Positions 44,208 through 55,134 are shown, counted from the first letter of the stretch. The stretch is 64,000 nucleotides of DNA from Sorex araneus (GCF_027595985.1 NC_073303.1:25906565-25970564); one strand, 5' to 3'. Notes: generated from the sequence alone by a model not told the origin. Made by a program: numbers and translations.

Positions 44208-44563
44208 AGGTAGTTTGGACCACTCCCAGTGGTACTCAGAGGCTATTCCTGGCTCTGTACTCAGGGGTCTCTCCTGATGATGGCTGGGGGATCAAATGTG
44301 ATGCCACAGGGCTGGAGCGATAGCAAAGTGGGTAAGACGTTTGCCTTGCACCTGGCCAAGCCGGGTTTGAGTCCCAGTATCCCATAGGGTCCCCTGAGCA
44401 CCGCCAGGAGTAATTCCTGAGTGCAGAGCCAGGAGTAGCCCCTGTGCATTGCCAGGTGTGACCCAAAAAGAAAAAAGAAAATACAAATGTGATGCCACAG
44501 TTTGATCCAAGGTTGATTGTTTGCCAGACAAGTGACTTACCCGGCTCTTGTACTATTCAGTCC
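44208..44563 (-). mobile_element. Old SINE interrupted by a plus-strand SOR-type SINE
   Basis: The outer minus element (44208-44309 and 44485-44563) is cut after GGGGGATCAAATGTGATGCC. The inner plus element (44310-44484) starts GGCTGGAGCGATAGCAAAG. AAATGTGATGCCACAG (44294-44309, 44485-44500) is an exact 16 bp target-site duplication. Confidence 0.92.
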
Positions 44564-44567
44564 TTAT

Positions 44568-44757
44568 TTATTTGGGGGTTGGTGGGTTTAGGGCACACCT
44601 GGTGATGCTCAGGGATTACTTTGGCTCTGAACTTGGGAATTACCCCTGGTGGTGGTGGTGGTGCTTAGGGGACCATATGGGATGCCGGGGATCGAACCTG
44701 AGTTGGCTACGCACAGGCAAAGCACTTTTTTCACTGTATTATTTCTCTGGCTCCTCT
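44568..44757 (-). mobile_element. SOR-type SINE
   Basis: GGGCACACCTGGTGATGCTC, a (GTG)n insertion, box B GGATCGAACCTGAG. Confidence 0.82.
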
Positions 44758-44786
44758 TTTCTATTTTTAAAAAGAGCTATATATTC

Positions 44787-44935
44787 CTTGGGGCTACAGC
44801 AGGTAGGTCACAGTTCTTGGGGCTACAGAAGGTAGGCCATTTGCCTTTTCATGTGGCTGAACTGGGTTTAATTCCTGGCCGGGAGTAACCCCTGAACATT
44901 GCCAGGTGTGGCACAAAACCAAAAACAGATCTGTG
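44787..44935 (+). mobile_element. SOR-type SINE with head duplication
   Basis: CTTGGGGCTACAGCAGGTAG and CTTGGGGCTACAGAAGGTAG are 29 bp apart. Box B GGTTTAATTCC. A large internal deletion precedes GGGAGTAACCCC. Confidence 0.75.
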
Positions 44936-45061
44936 TATTCTTTCGTTCAGTTTTATGTGGATACCAAAATTTCCCATCATAAATTTAAGTTACAAAGGAT
45001 ATAATTTCTGACTTACCATAAATTTTGTGGGATTTTTTTATGCGTGTGTGTGTGTGGGGGG

Positions 45062-45356
45062 GGGCGGAGGGGGAGGGTTTGCTACATCCAGTGGTGCTCA
45101 GGGACTACTCCTGGTTCTGTGCTTAGGGATTACTCTTGGCAGGGCTGGGGAGAACATACAAATTGCAGGGGACTGAACCCAGGTGCTACTTGCAAAGCAA
45201 GTTACCTGGTGTACTTCTCCTCAGCCCTGTTCATCTCTGGGGCTACTCCTGGACTGTTGCTTAAGGGTCACTTCCAGCAGTGCTTAGAGAACCTTGTGGT
45301 GCCGGAAATGGAACCCAGGCCTCCTTAACACAAAGCATGCACACACGCCAGCCCTT
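45062..45356 (-). mobile_element. Two old SINEs in tandem
   Basis: 45062-45228 (CATCCAGTGGTGCTCAGGGA, GGGACTGAACCCAGG) and 45229-45356 (CTACTCCTGGACTGTTGC, GGAAATGGAACCCAGG). Confidence 0.68.
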
Positions 45357-45389
45357 CACACTGTCTCCCCAGCTCCAGGATAATTTTAG

Positions 45390-45612
45390 ACATTTTAAAC
45401 TAAAACCATTAAAATGAACCCAATGGGAGAGTAAAAGGGAACTTGCCTGCCACAGAGGCAGGAGGGGGGATGGGAAGGGTGGTGGGAGGGATACTGGGAA
45501 CATCGGTGGTGGAGAATGGGCACTGGTGGAGGGATGGGTACTCAATCATTGTATGACTGAAAGGTAATCATGAAAGTTTGTAAATCTGTAACTGTATCTC
45601 ATGGTGATTCAA
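45390..45612 (+). mobile_element. L1 3' end
   Basis: GGTGGTGGAGAATGGGCACT, GGGATGGGTACTCAATCATT, ending CTCATGGTGATTCAATG without a poly(A), directly abutting the next element. Confidence 0.8.
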
Positions 45613-45855
45613 TGTAGCACTGTCATCTCCTTGTTCATTGGTTTGCTCCAGCGGGCACCAGTAAGTCATGTGTCCATTGTGAGACTTGTTACTGTTTTTG
45701 GCATATCCAATACCATGGGTAGCTTGCTAGGCTCTGCCATGCAGGCGGGATACTCTCGGTAGCTTGCCGGGCTTTCCAAGAGGGACGGAGGAATTGAACC
45801 TGGGTCAGCTGAGAGTCTCACTCCCTACCTCCCCCTTGCTCCTTGCAAGCGGCTT
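45611..45855 (-). mobile_element. Second SINE family, long copy
   Basis: Minus-strand head with box B (revcomp of GAATTGAACCTGGG), then a body with CCGGCAAGCTACCGAGAG, GCCAAAAACAGTAACAAG and CAATGAACAAGGAGATGAC. The body differs from the SOR body. Confidence 0.75.
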
Positions 45856-46087
45856 AGCTACCTGGGGCTGAGAGAACTACTAGCCAACAATCAGCCCTCG
45901 CCCCGCTCGGCCACATCTGTGGCTCACCCGGGGCGGCACCTCTCCACACAGGAAGCAGCCCACAGAACTCTCAAAGCCTCCGTCAGCAAAGTGGGGGCCC
46001 CTGCCACTGTGCTCCCCGGCTGACCCACGACCAGTCAGACTGGTCCCTGCCGGTCCCGAGCACATGCTCCACCAGAGCCCCTGCCTC

Positions 46088-46266
46088 CTTTTATTTTGTT
46101 TTCGTTCTGGGGTGACACCTGGCAGTGCTCAGTGGTTACTCCTGGCTCTGAACTCAGGAATTTCTCCTGGCGGGGCTTGCAGGAGCCTATAGGATGTAGG
46201 GGATTGAACCTGGGCCGCCCGCATGAAAGGCAAACCCCTCCCCTCTGTACTACTGTCCTGCTCCCG
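46088..46266 (-). mobile_element. SOR-type SINE
   Basis: GGGGTGACACCTGGCAGTGC, box B GGATTGAACCTGGG; the 3' boundary is diverged. Confidence 0.78.
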
Positions 46267-46583
46267 CTGCCCTCACCCACCTCCTTTCAAGCCCGCCCTG
46301 CGCAAATAACCCAGCTACCCACAGAAAACCCTAGAATGCAGTTGTTCAGTGGCCACTTGACATTGGTGGCTTCTGGTGCTAGCCAGGCCTACTTGAACTC
46401 AAGTAAGTTGCCACCAGGCACAAATAACTTTGATCCTCTTGTCACCCCCAAGTCACTCCACCTTGGTGCTATAGCCGGTGTCCAGCAAATTCTCAGTCAT
46501 TGCCCCAACATGACTAAACGCAAGGACCACTGGGGCCAGCCACTGCAACTATGGATATTTCTCAGTGGCCACCCGGGCCTGCG

Positions 46584-46622
<39 letters not shown>

Positions 46623-46730
46623 ACACACACGCGCATGCGCGCGCGCACACACATGCACACACACATGCACACACACATACACACACAGGCACACATACAT
46701 GTACATGCACATATGCACACACTCACCCTC
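46584..46730. repeat. (CA)n and CATGCA-rich microsatellite
   Basis: CA units, a GCGCATGCGCGCGCGC core (46631-46646) and CATGCACACA repeats. Alternating purine-pyrimidine throughout, so Z-DNA prone. Confidence 0.9.
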
Positions 46731-46997
46731 CCCTTTGCTACCTGCAACCCCCAGCACCTGCCCAGGTCCTTGTGGCGCACCGGACATCACGGGTTGATGG
46801 AGGGTTTCATCCTGCAGAGTTGTGCCAAGATAACAGCCTGGGAAAACTAATACCAGAGAGCTCTGCAGCTTCCTGAAGTGACTCCAAGCAACAGCCCTAG
46901 TGGAGCTCACCCCAAAGAGCTGAATAGATGAGAATGTCCACACGTTAAAGTTGCAGTGAAAGTTTAAGGAATTCCACTTAGAAGAATACAGTTGCTG

Positions 46998-47206
46998 GGG
47001 GCCGGAGCGATAGCACAGCGGGTAGGGCATTTGCCTTGCACGCAGCCGATCTGGGTTCGATCCCCAGCATCCCATATGGTCCCCTGAGCACCGCCAGGAG
47101 TGATTCCTGAGTGCAGAGCCAGGAGGAACCCCTGTGCATCGCCGGGTGTGACCCAAAAAGAAAAAAAATTAAAAATAAATAAATAAATAAATAAATAGAT
47201 AGATAA
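46998..47206 (+). mobile_element. SOR-type SINE with (AAAT)n tail
   Basis: GGGGCCGGAGCGATAGCAC, box B GGTTCGATCCCC, GCCGGGTGTGACCCAAAAAG, (AAAT)n then GATA units. Confidence 0.92.
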
Positions 47207-47241
47207 AAGAATACAGTTTCTGGGCTAAGAAATACAATGAG

Positions 47242-47420
47242 GGGCTGGAGAGAGAGAGCGGTGGTTTGGTTGCTTGCTTTGCACATGGCCAACTGAGTTT
47301 GGCCGCTGCCACCCTGTATGGTCTCTCCAGTCCCGCCAGGAGTGATCCTTGAGCACAGAGCCCGGGGTAAACCCTGAGCACTGCCAGGTATGGTCACCAC
47401 CACCCAGCAAAAAAAACTAA
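47242..47420 (+). mobile_element. SOR-type SINE
   Basis: GGGGCTGGAGAGAGAGAGC, box B decayed to AGTTTGGCCGC, body and A8 tail. Confidence 0.75.
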
Positions 47421-47424
47421 TAAT

Positions 47425-47500
47425 GGAGGGACTCAACAGCAGAATAGAAAAAACTGAAAATTGAATTAGTGAACGCAGAGATAAAGTAGGAGGAACCGTC
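47425..47500 (+). mobile_element. L1 ORF1-region fragment
   Basis: GGACTCAACAGCAGAATAGA and GAATTAGTGAACGCAGAG resemble the coiled-coil part of L1 ORF1. Confidence 0.55.
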
Positions 47501-47734
47501 CGGAAAGACCTGCAGAGAGCGCCCAGTGTTGCTGGGAGTGCTGCCCCTGCCCGGTGGCTGATCCCCGGGGCTGTGAGTGATTTCTGTCCACACCTCAGCC
47601 AGGTGTGTGACTCACCTCAGGCCACGGACATGTGTGAACACCACAATCAAGACTGTGTGTGACCCCAGGGGTCGCCAGAGCAGCACCAGCAGAGGAAAGA
47701 GACGCAGAGGAAAAAGAGTGAAAAACTATGAAGA

Positions 47735-48183
47735 TGGTAGTGGGGAGAGAGAGAGACAGAGAGAGAAAGAGAGGGAGGGAGGTGGGGGAGAGAGAGAAGG
47801 GAGAAAAGGCTGGGGAGAGAGAGAGGAGGGAGAGAGAGAAGAAGAGGTAGGGAGAGAGAGGAGAGAGAGTAGAGAAAGGAGAGAGGAGAGAGATGTGGGG
47901 AGAGAGAGAAAGGAGAGAGAGAAAGGATAGAGGGATGGGGAGAGAGGAGAGAGAGAAGGAGAGAGAGAAAGGAGAGACGGATGGGGAGAGAGAGAAGAGA
48001 GGAGAGAGAGAGGAAAGAGACAGGAGAGAGGAGAGAGAGAGGACAGTGGGGGAGAGAGAGAGAGGGGAGAGAGAGAGGACAGGGGGGAGAGAAAGAGGAA
48101 AGAGACGGGAGAGAGAGGAAAGAGAGGACGGAGGAGAGAGAGGGAGGAAAGAGACAAGAGAGAGAGGAGAGAGAGAGGACAGG

Positions 48184-48214
<31 letters not shown>

Positions 48215-48215
48215 T
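47735..48215. repeat. 480 bp purine-only (GA-rich) tract
   Basis: GAGAGAGA/GGAGAGAG units with rare T or C. All six-frame ORFs across it are Ser/Leu- or Arg/Glu-repeat artefacts. Confidence 0.95.
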
Positions 48216-48330
48216 CCAGAGGGCTGGGACCTCTGCCCCGCATGCCCAGGCTCCATCCCCGGCACACGGTCTCCTGTGCTCCCCCAGGACTGAGCCCTCA
48301 AGCACCACCCGAAGCCACACACGATGAAGG
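48212..48330 (+). mobile_element. SOR-type SINE remnant
   Basis: GCTCCATCCCCGGCACACGG, CCCCAGGACTGAGCCCTCAA. Confidence 0.5.
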
Positions 48331-48655
48331 TCACAGAAGACCGACTTGGGGCAGCCTGCGGAGGAGCAACATTCGCACTGCGGGGCTCCAAACGGCAAAG
48401 GGGCAGATTCATATTTATTTTTTCCTCTTAGGCACCCTGGTTTAAAATACTGTTACTGACAGGTTTTCATACACCGCACACAACACGACAGCAAACCTTC
48501 CCCGAAGTATCCCCTTCCCTTCACCATTGTCTCGGGGTTCCCGCATCCAAATCTCCCATCCCGAACCCTCCCCTGGGGTAAGCTCTACTGAAGACCAGTT
48601 CTCAGTTACTGTTGCCTTTGGGCATCTGTTATACTTCTACTTAGTTCTTTTCTTT

Positions 48656-48667
48656 CTTTCTTCCATT

Positions 48668-48740
<73 letters not shown>

Positions 48741-48896
48741 ACCACACCTGGCGGTGCTCAGGGCTTACTCCTGGTTCTGCACTCAGGAATCACTCCTGGC
48801 AGTGCATGGGGGACCATATGGGATGCCGGGGATTGAATTTAGGTCAGCCACATGCAAGGCAAGGGCCCTCCCTTTGGTACTATCACTCCGGCCTCC
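48656..48896 (-). mobile_element. SOR-type SINE with (CT)n tract
   Basis: (CT)n 48670-48738 precedes GACCACACCTGGCGGTGCTC; ends TATCACTCCGGCC. Confidence 0.85.
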
Positions 48897-48959
48897 TACT
48901 TCTGTTTGGTTTCTTTATATCCCACATATAAGAGAGACCATTCTGTGTTGTCCAAAAGG

Positions 48960-49125
48960 CATTTTTATTTTGAAGATTTGTATTTGAAGAAATAATAGTT
49001 GAGAACTTCCCCAAGCTGAGAAAGGAGTTAGGTGCTCAGACCCAAGGAACTCAAAGCATTCTAAACAAAATGAACCCAAACAGATGTACATCAAAATACA
49101 CTGAACTTAGTTAAAATAGATGTTT
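48960..49125 (+). mobile_element. L1 ORF1 fragment
   Basis: GAGAACTTCCCCAAGCTGAG and AAATGAACCCAAACAGATG match the C-terminal third of L1 ORF1. The frame is not maintained. Confidence 0.6.
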
Positions 49126-49379
49126 GATGCTATTTTGCTTGATGTAACGTTTGGCTCAAATGAGAATCGGACTATATTGATTTTATTTTGAGACTGGGAT
49201 CATGTTGTCCTAATTTTTCTTTTCCTTAATAATTTTGGATTGTATCCCAGATGTTTTATAAATCCTACTTGGAGCCTGGATTCTATTTTATTCTCCTGAA
49301 ACATGTTACATTTTATTTCTTTATATTCAGACCTTAGTGGGGTTCACACAGTGGAGTCTGCTGGTTAAAATTTTTGGTA

Positions 49380-49595
49380 AATTCTTTTATACTTTGGGTT
49401 TTTTTTTTTTTTGGTTTTTGGGTCACACCTGGCAATGCACAGGGGTTACTCCTGGCTCTGCACTCAGGAATCACCCCTGGCGGTGCTCAGGGGACCATAT
49501 GGGATAGCTGGGATTCTAACCCGGGTTGGCCGAGTGCAAGGCAAACGCCCTACCCGCTATGCTATCACTCCAGCCCCCAATTCTTTTATACTTTG
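49380..49595 (-). mobile_element. SOR-type SINE with a 17 bp target-site duplication
   Basis: AATTCTTTTATACTTTG is identical at 49380-49396 and 49579-49595. The inner copy is full length. Confidence 0.93.
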
Positions 49596-49889
49596 ATTCT
49601 GACCCTGTGACTGTATAAATCAAGATTCAGTAAGATGTAAGCATAGTTTTTGCACAAAATTTGTTATAACCTACCATCCTTACTTCTTTCTATTTTTTGT
49701 GAAGCAAGATGGTTCTTATTGAGTGAAACATGCTTAAAAAGATGTGAGAGGAGAGAAAGAGAAGAAATGTGTATTTAAGAGAGAACACGGGCTTCTCCAG
49801 GGTGGAGAAAAAAAACAGTCAACAAAGATACATAGTGACAAGCAAGATATATGGGATATATAGGGACAACACATATAAGCCTTTGAATT

Positions 49890-50065
49890 ACTGAGGTCCA
49901 GGAGTGATAACATATAGCAGATTGGGCACTTGCCAACCTGGGTTTGATCCTCAGCATCCCATATGGTCAGCATCCCGTATGGTCCCTGAGCACTGCCAGG
50001 AGTGATCCCTGAGCACAGAGCCAGGAGTAACTCCTGAGCATCATCAGATTCTTCCCCACCCGCCT
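49890..50065 (+). mobile_element. SOR-type SINE with short duplication
   Basis: CAGCATCCCATATGGT is followed by CAGCATCCCGTATGGT (49954-49983). Box B GGTTTGATCCTC. Confidence 0.78.
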
Positions 50066-50109
50066 CCAAGTAGTTCTGCTTATCTTAGATTCTTTTTGAT
50101 AATGTGTGT

Positions 50110-50222
50110 GTGTGTTGTTGTGGGCACCATACCCAGGAGTGCTATGGGAGCCATGCAGTGCTGAATATCTAACCCAGGGCCTCACACGTGTAAGGAATAT
50201 GTGCTACCACTTTCCCCTATCC
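50110..50222 (-). mobile_element. tRNA-Ala-like SINE remnant
   Basis: The minus strand reads AAGTGGTAGCACATATTCC and GTGAGGCCCTGGGTTAGAT. Confidence 0.5.
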
Positions 50223-50633
50223 CAGTGTTCTCTTCTGCCGTTTGAAGGCCAGGAAGATGTCAGGGTTCCGGCAGTTTCCGTCTCTCTAGTGCTGATGTGT
50301 TCTTTCTCCTCGGGCCACAAACTGCAAACTGGAGAGTGCACCCCAAACCACTCTCCCTTCTAAGCCTTGATCCTTTCAAAATCTGCTGACTTTTCTGCAC
50401 ATGGCCAGTAGCTTTTTTGTTTTCAGCTGCTGGTTTACTTTCTGCAGTTCTGAGTTATTCTGCAAAAGTGCTAATACAGCCTGCGCTTGTTTCGTTGTAG
50501 AATTGGCGCTCTCAGATCAAACACACAATCTGGCCCCTCACAATCTGGCTCCGGTCTCCTCCCAGCTGACACGTGCCATTCTTCTACCTGCTCATAAATC
50601 ATCAGCCACACCTAAATAGTGCTGCTTGCTTGC

Positions 50634-50842
50634 TTATTTATTTATTTATTTATCTATTTATTTATTTATTTATTTTTGGCTTTTTGGGTCACACCTGGTG
50701 ATGCACAGGGGTTATTCCTGGCTTTTCACTCAGGAATTACTTCTGTTGGTGCTCAGGGGACCATATGGGATGCTGGAAATCGAACCCGGGTTGACCGAGT
50801 GCAAGGCAAATGCTACCCGCTGTGCTATTGCGCCAGCCCTAT
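50634..50842 (-). mobile_element. SOR-type SINE with (TTTA)n tail
   Basis: (TTTA)n 50634-50677, GGCTTTTTGGGTCACACCTG, box B AAATCGAACCCGGG, ATTGCGCCAGCCC. Confidence 0.9.
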
Positions 50843-50894
50843 AAACAGTACTTCTTTAGGGTCTTTAGGGATTTTTTTTCTCCGTGTAATAATT

Positions 50895-51226
50895 GTCGGG
50901 TGCTCAGGGACTTCTGGCTTCTCCTGACAAGAGGTCACTCCTGGCCATGCTTGGGGGGACCATATGTGGTTCCAGGGATCACATTTGGGGCAGCTGCATG
51001 CAGTGCAATTGCTTTAGCCCCTGTCAATCTGGCCCCGCTGTCGCATATTTCTTTCTTTGTTTTTTGGGACATACCCAGTGGTGTTCGGGGCTTACTCCTG
51101 GTTCTGTGCTCAGTGCTCACTCCTGGCAGGCTCAAAGGATTGTATGGTGTGCCGGAAATCAAACCCCGAGTTGACTGTGAACAGCACCTTACCCACTGTA
51201 CCACTGTACTATCACTCTGACCCCCT
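50895..51226 (-). mobile_element. Two old SINEs
   Basis: 50895-51030 (CATGCTTGGGGGGACCATAT, GCTTTAGCCCC) and 51055-51226 (GGGACATACCCAGTGGTGTT, TATCACTCTGACCCC). Confidence 0.68.
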
Positions 51227-51269
51227 ATTCCTCATATAGTTGACCCGAACTCTTCACTTATCTGGTTGT

Positions 51270-51330
51270 TCATCTCCTCTCCTTTCCTTTCCTTCCTTCC
51301 TCTCTTCTTTCTTCCTTCCTTTCTTCCTTC

Positions 51331-51363
<33 letters not shown>

Positions 51364-51412
51364 TTCCTTCCTTCCTTCCTTCCTTCCTTCCTTCCTTCCT
51401 TCCTTCCTTCCT

Positions 51413-51499
<87 letters not shown>

Positions 51500-51652
51500 A
51501 TCTTTCTTATACCCAGCGACACTCAGAGGTTACTCCTGGCTCTGCACTCAGGAAATACTCCTGCAGGTGCTTGGGGGACCATATGGGATTGAACCCAGAT
51601 CAGCCGCGTGCAAGGTAACCCCCCTACCCACTGTACTATGGCTCCGGCCCCC
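51270..51652 (-). mobile_element. SOR-type SINE with long (TTCC)n/(TTTC)n tract
   Basis: The pyrimidine tract 51270-51508 leads into ATACCCAGCGACACTCAGAG and ends ATGGCTCCGGCCCC at 51652. It looks like expansion of the SINE tail. Confidence 0.87.
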
Positions 51653-51684
51653 TATGGTTGTTCATTTTCATCAGATTATTATTT

Positions 51685-51855
51685 TAGGGTCAGAGAGATA
51701 GCATAGCGGGGAAGGCGCTTGCCTCGCGTGTGGTTGACCTGGGCTCTACATCCAGCACCATATGCAGTACCCTAAACCCCGCCAGGAGTGACCCTTGAGC
51801 CCAGAGCCAGGAGTAAGCCCTAGGTGCGATCGAAGAAACAAAACAAAACAAGGAG
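51685..51855 (+). mobile_element. SOR-type SINE
   Basis: GGGTCAGAGAGATAGCATAG, box B decayed (GGGCTCTACATCC), AAACAAAACAAAAC tail. Confidence 0.75.
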
Positions 51856-51889
51856 ATGAATTGGAAACTATCAAACTTGAAGAAGGATT

Positions 51890-52040
51890 CTTCCCTCTGT
51901 GGTGCTCAGGGCTTACTCCTAGCTCTGCTCAGGGATCACTCCTGGCATGCTCAGGGGATCGTATGGGATACCGGGATTGAACCTGGGTCAGCCGCTTGCA
52001 CACCGAGCACCCTACCCACTGGACTATTGCTCTGACAGAT
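51890..52040 (-). mobile_element. SOR-type SINE, old
   Basis: TGTGGTGCTCAGGGCTTACT, GGGATTGAACCTGGG, TATTGCTCTGAC. Confidence 0.7.
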
Positions 52041-52044
52041 CATT

Positions 52045-52375
52045 CTTTATTTGGTTTTGGGTCATACCTGGTGATGCCCAGGGGTTACTCCTGGCAGTGC
52101 TTGGGATGCAGGGATCAAACCTGGATCAGTCTCATGCAGGGAAGTTTTGTTTGTTTGTTTGTTTTGGGGTCATACCCGGTGATGCTCAGGGGTTCCTCCT
52201 GGCTCTGCACTCAGGAATGACTCCTGGCGCTGCTCGGGGGACCATATGGATGCTGGGAATTGAACCCGGTCTGCTGCGTGGAGGGCAAATGCCCTACCCG
52301 CTGTGCTATCGCTCCAGCCCCAATCAGCCTCATGTAGGGCAAGGACCCTAGCTGCTGTACTATTTCTCCATCTGA
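52045..52375 (-). mobile_element. SINE interrupted by another SINE, same orientation
   Basis: The outer element (52045-52144, 52320-52375) is broken after GGATCAGTCTCATGCAGGG and resumes at AATCAGCCTCATGTAGGG, an imperfect duplication. The inner copy (52145-52320) has a GTTT-rich tail and CGCTCCAGCCCC. Confidence 0.82.
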
Positions 52376-52394
52376 TCATTTTATTTGTGGGTGA

Positions 52395-52555
52395 GAGGCC
52401 CCCACTCAAAAGTGCTCAGGCAGGAGTTACTCCTGGCTCTGCACATAGGACTCACTCATGGTGGGCTCAGGGGACATTATAGGATGCCAGGGATTGAATC
52501 TGGGTTGGCTGCATGCAAGGTAAGTGCCCTTCCTGCGGTACTATCTTTCCTGCAC
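52395..52555 (-). mobile_element. SOR-type SINE, old
   Basis: GGAGTTACTCCTGGCTCTGC, GGGATTGAATCTGGGTTGGC. Confidence 0.72.
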
Positions 52556-52844
52556 TCAGGAGGTTTTTCTTTTTCTTTTTTATGTGTTTTAAAGAAAACA
52601 CGTAAGGTCCATTGCTTCTCTTTACACTTAGAACTTTGTAGCTTTGAAGAGGCTTCTTACCCTTTCGCAGGTTGGGGTAAGATATATAATGTCAGAGTAT
52701 TCGTGCTGTGAAAAGTTGGCAAATCCAAAATGCTATTAGATCTGGAATTGTCTTCCATGTAGCTCTATTTTCCTCGGACTATACATTCTGAGAGAATGTC
52801 GTGTACCCTGCACAGTGACTGAACTACCCAGGAGTGTTTGGTAT

Positions 52845-53045
52845 CATTGTATCACTCTCGTCCTGTTGCTCATCGATTTGCTCGAGCGGGCGCCAATAAT
52901 GTCTCATTTCCCCCTGTCGCATTCAGGGTCAGGGGAATGAGACCCATTATTGTTACTGTTTTTGGCATATCGAATACGCCATGAGTATCTTTCCAGGCTC
53001 TGCCGTGCGAGATTCTACGTGCTCTCTTCCGGGAGCTTTGTTTTA
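52845..53045 (-). mobile_element. Second SINE family, body copy
   Basis: Shares CATCGATTTGCTCGAGCGGG, TTGTTACTGTTTTTGGCATA and CCAGGCTCTGCCGTGCG with 45611-45855. The tRNA-like head is missing. It contains an inverted repeat (52894-52952). Confidence 0.72.
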
Positions 53046-53711
53046 TAGTCTCTGGATCTTAACCGTTGATGAGATTACATGGTGCCAGGGGCAGTTTGTG
53101 GGTGTGGCTGCCAAACTACTGGAAAATGGGGGACCTGGGTGGAGGAGGCCCAGTCCCCATCTGAGCAGGCTTGGAGATCTCAGCCACGGGTCCCACATAC
53201 CTGGGTTCCTCTGTCAGTTCCTTCATGGATGAGGTTTGTCCGAGAGTGTAGAGAGTGGCCTTGAGCATGGCTGTGGCTGGATTCTGGAGGTTTACAGCTA
53301 CTGGGGCTCTGCTTGGGGGGGGAGGGAAACTCAACCCACCCTCCTCCTAAGTGCCCCGGTGAAGACAGCCTGGTGCGGGGGCAGGAGTGTTTGGTAGAAG
53401 TGTTTGATAGTAGTGGCTGCACATTGAAATACGCAGCCTGGCCCACTTTTTGTTTACAAGAGATATAGAACACAAATATCCAAAACCACTTACAGGTAAT
53501 CATAACAGAAAATCATTCTTGATACTGCCTTTAAAAATAACAGAGGTAAGACTTATTACATTCTAAAATTATTAGGAATAGGATTAAGAAATGGAGATTT
53601 TGAGTAAATTTGGCTGAAAGTCAAAAATCTCCTCAAAGCTTTCTCCAACTTCTAGGCTAAGCCATTGAGACAGGAAGTAAGACCAGGTTGAGGAATTTCA
53701 TTTAGTATTTT

Positions 53712-53745
53712 AATAATAATAATATAATAATAATAATAATAAAAA
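53712..53745. repeat. (AAT)n microsatellite
   Basis: AATAATAAT units with one ATATAAT interruption. Confidence 0.9.
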
Positions 53746-53834
53746 GACAATACAAAACCCAAACATTTCTTTTTACAAGTTCAGATACATTTTTCCCCAA
53801 GTGCAAAATACTCTATGAACTGCATCGTTTACTG

Positions 53835-53840
53835 TTTATT
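53835..53840 (-). terminator. Candidate SCUBE3 poly(A) signal AATAAA
   Basis: The minus strand reads CAATCAACAATAAACAG, followed by a T-rich stretch. This is the first AATAAA I could find after the SCUBE3 stop codon, about 4 kb away. Confidence 0.35.
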
Positions 53841-55134
53841 GTTGATTGTGTAGGAGATGCTTACTATATTGGCAGCAGTGGAAGGCAGATATAAATACAA
53901 TACTTTGAGATTTCTTCTGTATTCAAAAGAAAAAAAAAAAAAGGAAAGCCTCCACGTGGTTCTGATTAGTCTCTGAAACGTCAGTTCAATTCACACAGAA
54001 TCAAGTTTTCTGTTTGTCCAAACTGCTACAATCTGTGTTGTCTAGATAAGTCAATAGAGATTGAGGATTCGATTCCCTCTCATCAGAGTTTCTTAAAAGG
54101 CTTCGAGTCCATGGAAGGCCCGAGGACAGGGCATATGACCTTGAGACAGGTCAGCTTTAAAGATCTCCTTGTTGGCTTTCATTTTTCTCCTATGAGAGTA
54201 AGCAGGAAGCCAAGTAGGTCCTCATTCGTTTCTGCTTACGGTCCGTGAAATTCTTCTCCCCAGTTCGAGCCTGTTGAAATCAAGGTGAGAAGCAGCAAAT
54301 ACCAGAGTTTGAATGCGTGAGACCACTTTCAGGCAGACCGAGATGACTCCCTCATGAATACACTCCAGAGTCACCAGGAGGATGGAAAACACATTTCTGA
54401 TAGGGGGAAAATAAATTCCCTAGTACCAAAGATCGGGACTAGATCATTAATCTTTCAGAAAAAGAAAAAAAAATTCCTGTTGCCTGACTCTCCACCGTCT
54501 CAAATCACCGAATGCTGGGACGATGGGAGCAGCCTGGGAATCAGCATTGGCCTGGGGGATGTGTAGGCGAGGGGCGGGGAAGCTCAAGTTCAGGACGTGG
54601 CTAGTTTCCTCGGACTCTGAGAGTCTCAGGTGTAGGGGTCGGGCCTGGCTCAAGAACAGAGCGGGAGAGGCAGAGGGAAGAAGGGCTGCCACGTTGTGGA
54701 GGAGGTAAGTGCCTTTCTGATAGGCCTCGGTTGGACCCCGAGCACTGGCGGACCCCCCTGAGCATGGGACTCAGATGCTCCCACACTCAGACCATGGCTG
54801 GTTTTAGACTAAGACAAATGAGGCGTCACGGGCCCCGCAAGCATCGCATCCCGCAGAGGTCTCTGGGCGGTTCCTCCAGAGAGCCCACTCGCATCGTCTC
54901 CCACACCCCCGCACCGGGAAGAACCCCTTCCTCTGTCTCACTGCCAACGGCCTAGAGAGTCCCTGAGTGTCGACCCCTCCTTCAGGCCGCTGGATCCCTG
55001 ATTGGGTGCCCAGGGCCAGCGTCCCCCCGAGGTGGTGCAGTAGCAGCAGTGCCTGGTTCCTACTCCCAACTCAGATGCAGTTCAACTTGGTGGACACTGG
55101 GCAGGTCTTTGCCTGCTTATCCAGATTCGCCCTG

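Larger units (their letters stand above)
41400..53800. other. Intergenic region between the SCUBE3 3' end and the ZNF76 promoter
   Basis: Filled with SINEs, L1 fragments, two copies of a second repeat family and long microsatellites. AT-rich unique-looking stretches occur at 42820-43390, 43560-43920, 46270-46580, 49120-49380 and 52560-52840. No gene is supported. Confidence 0.7.

Noticed and set aside
47595-48412. Ser/Leu- or Arg/Glu-repeat frames of 140-270 codons
   Set aside because: Translations of a GA/CT low-complexity tract.
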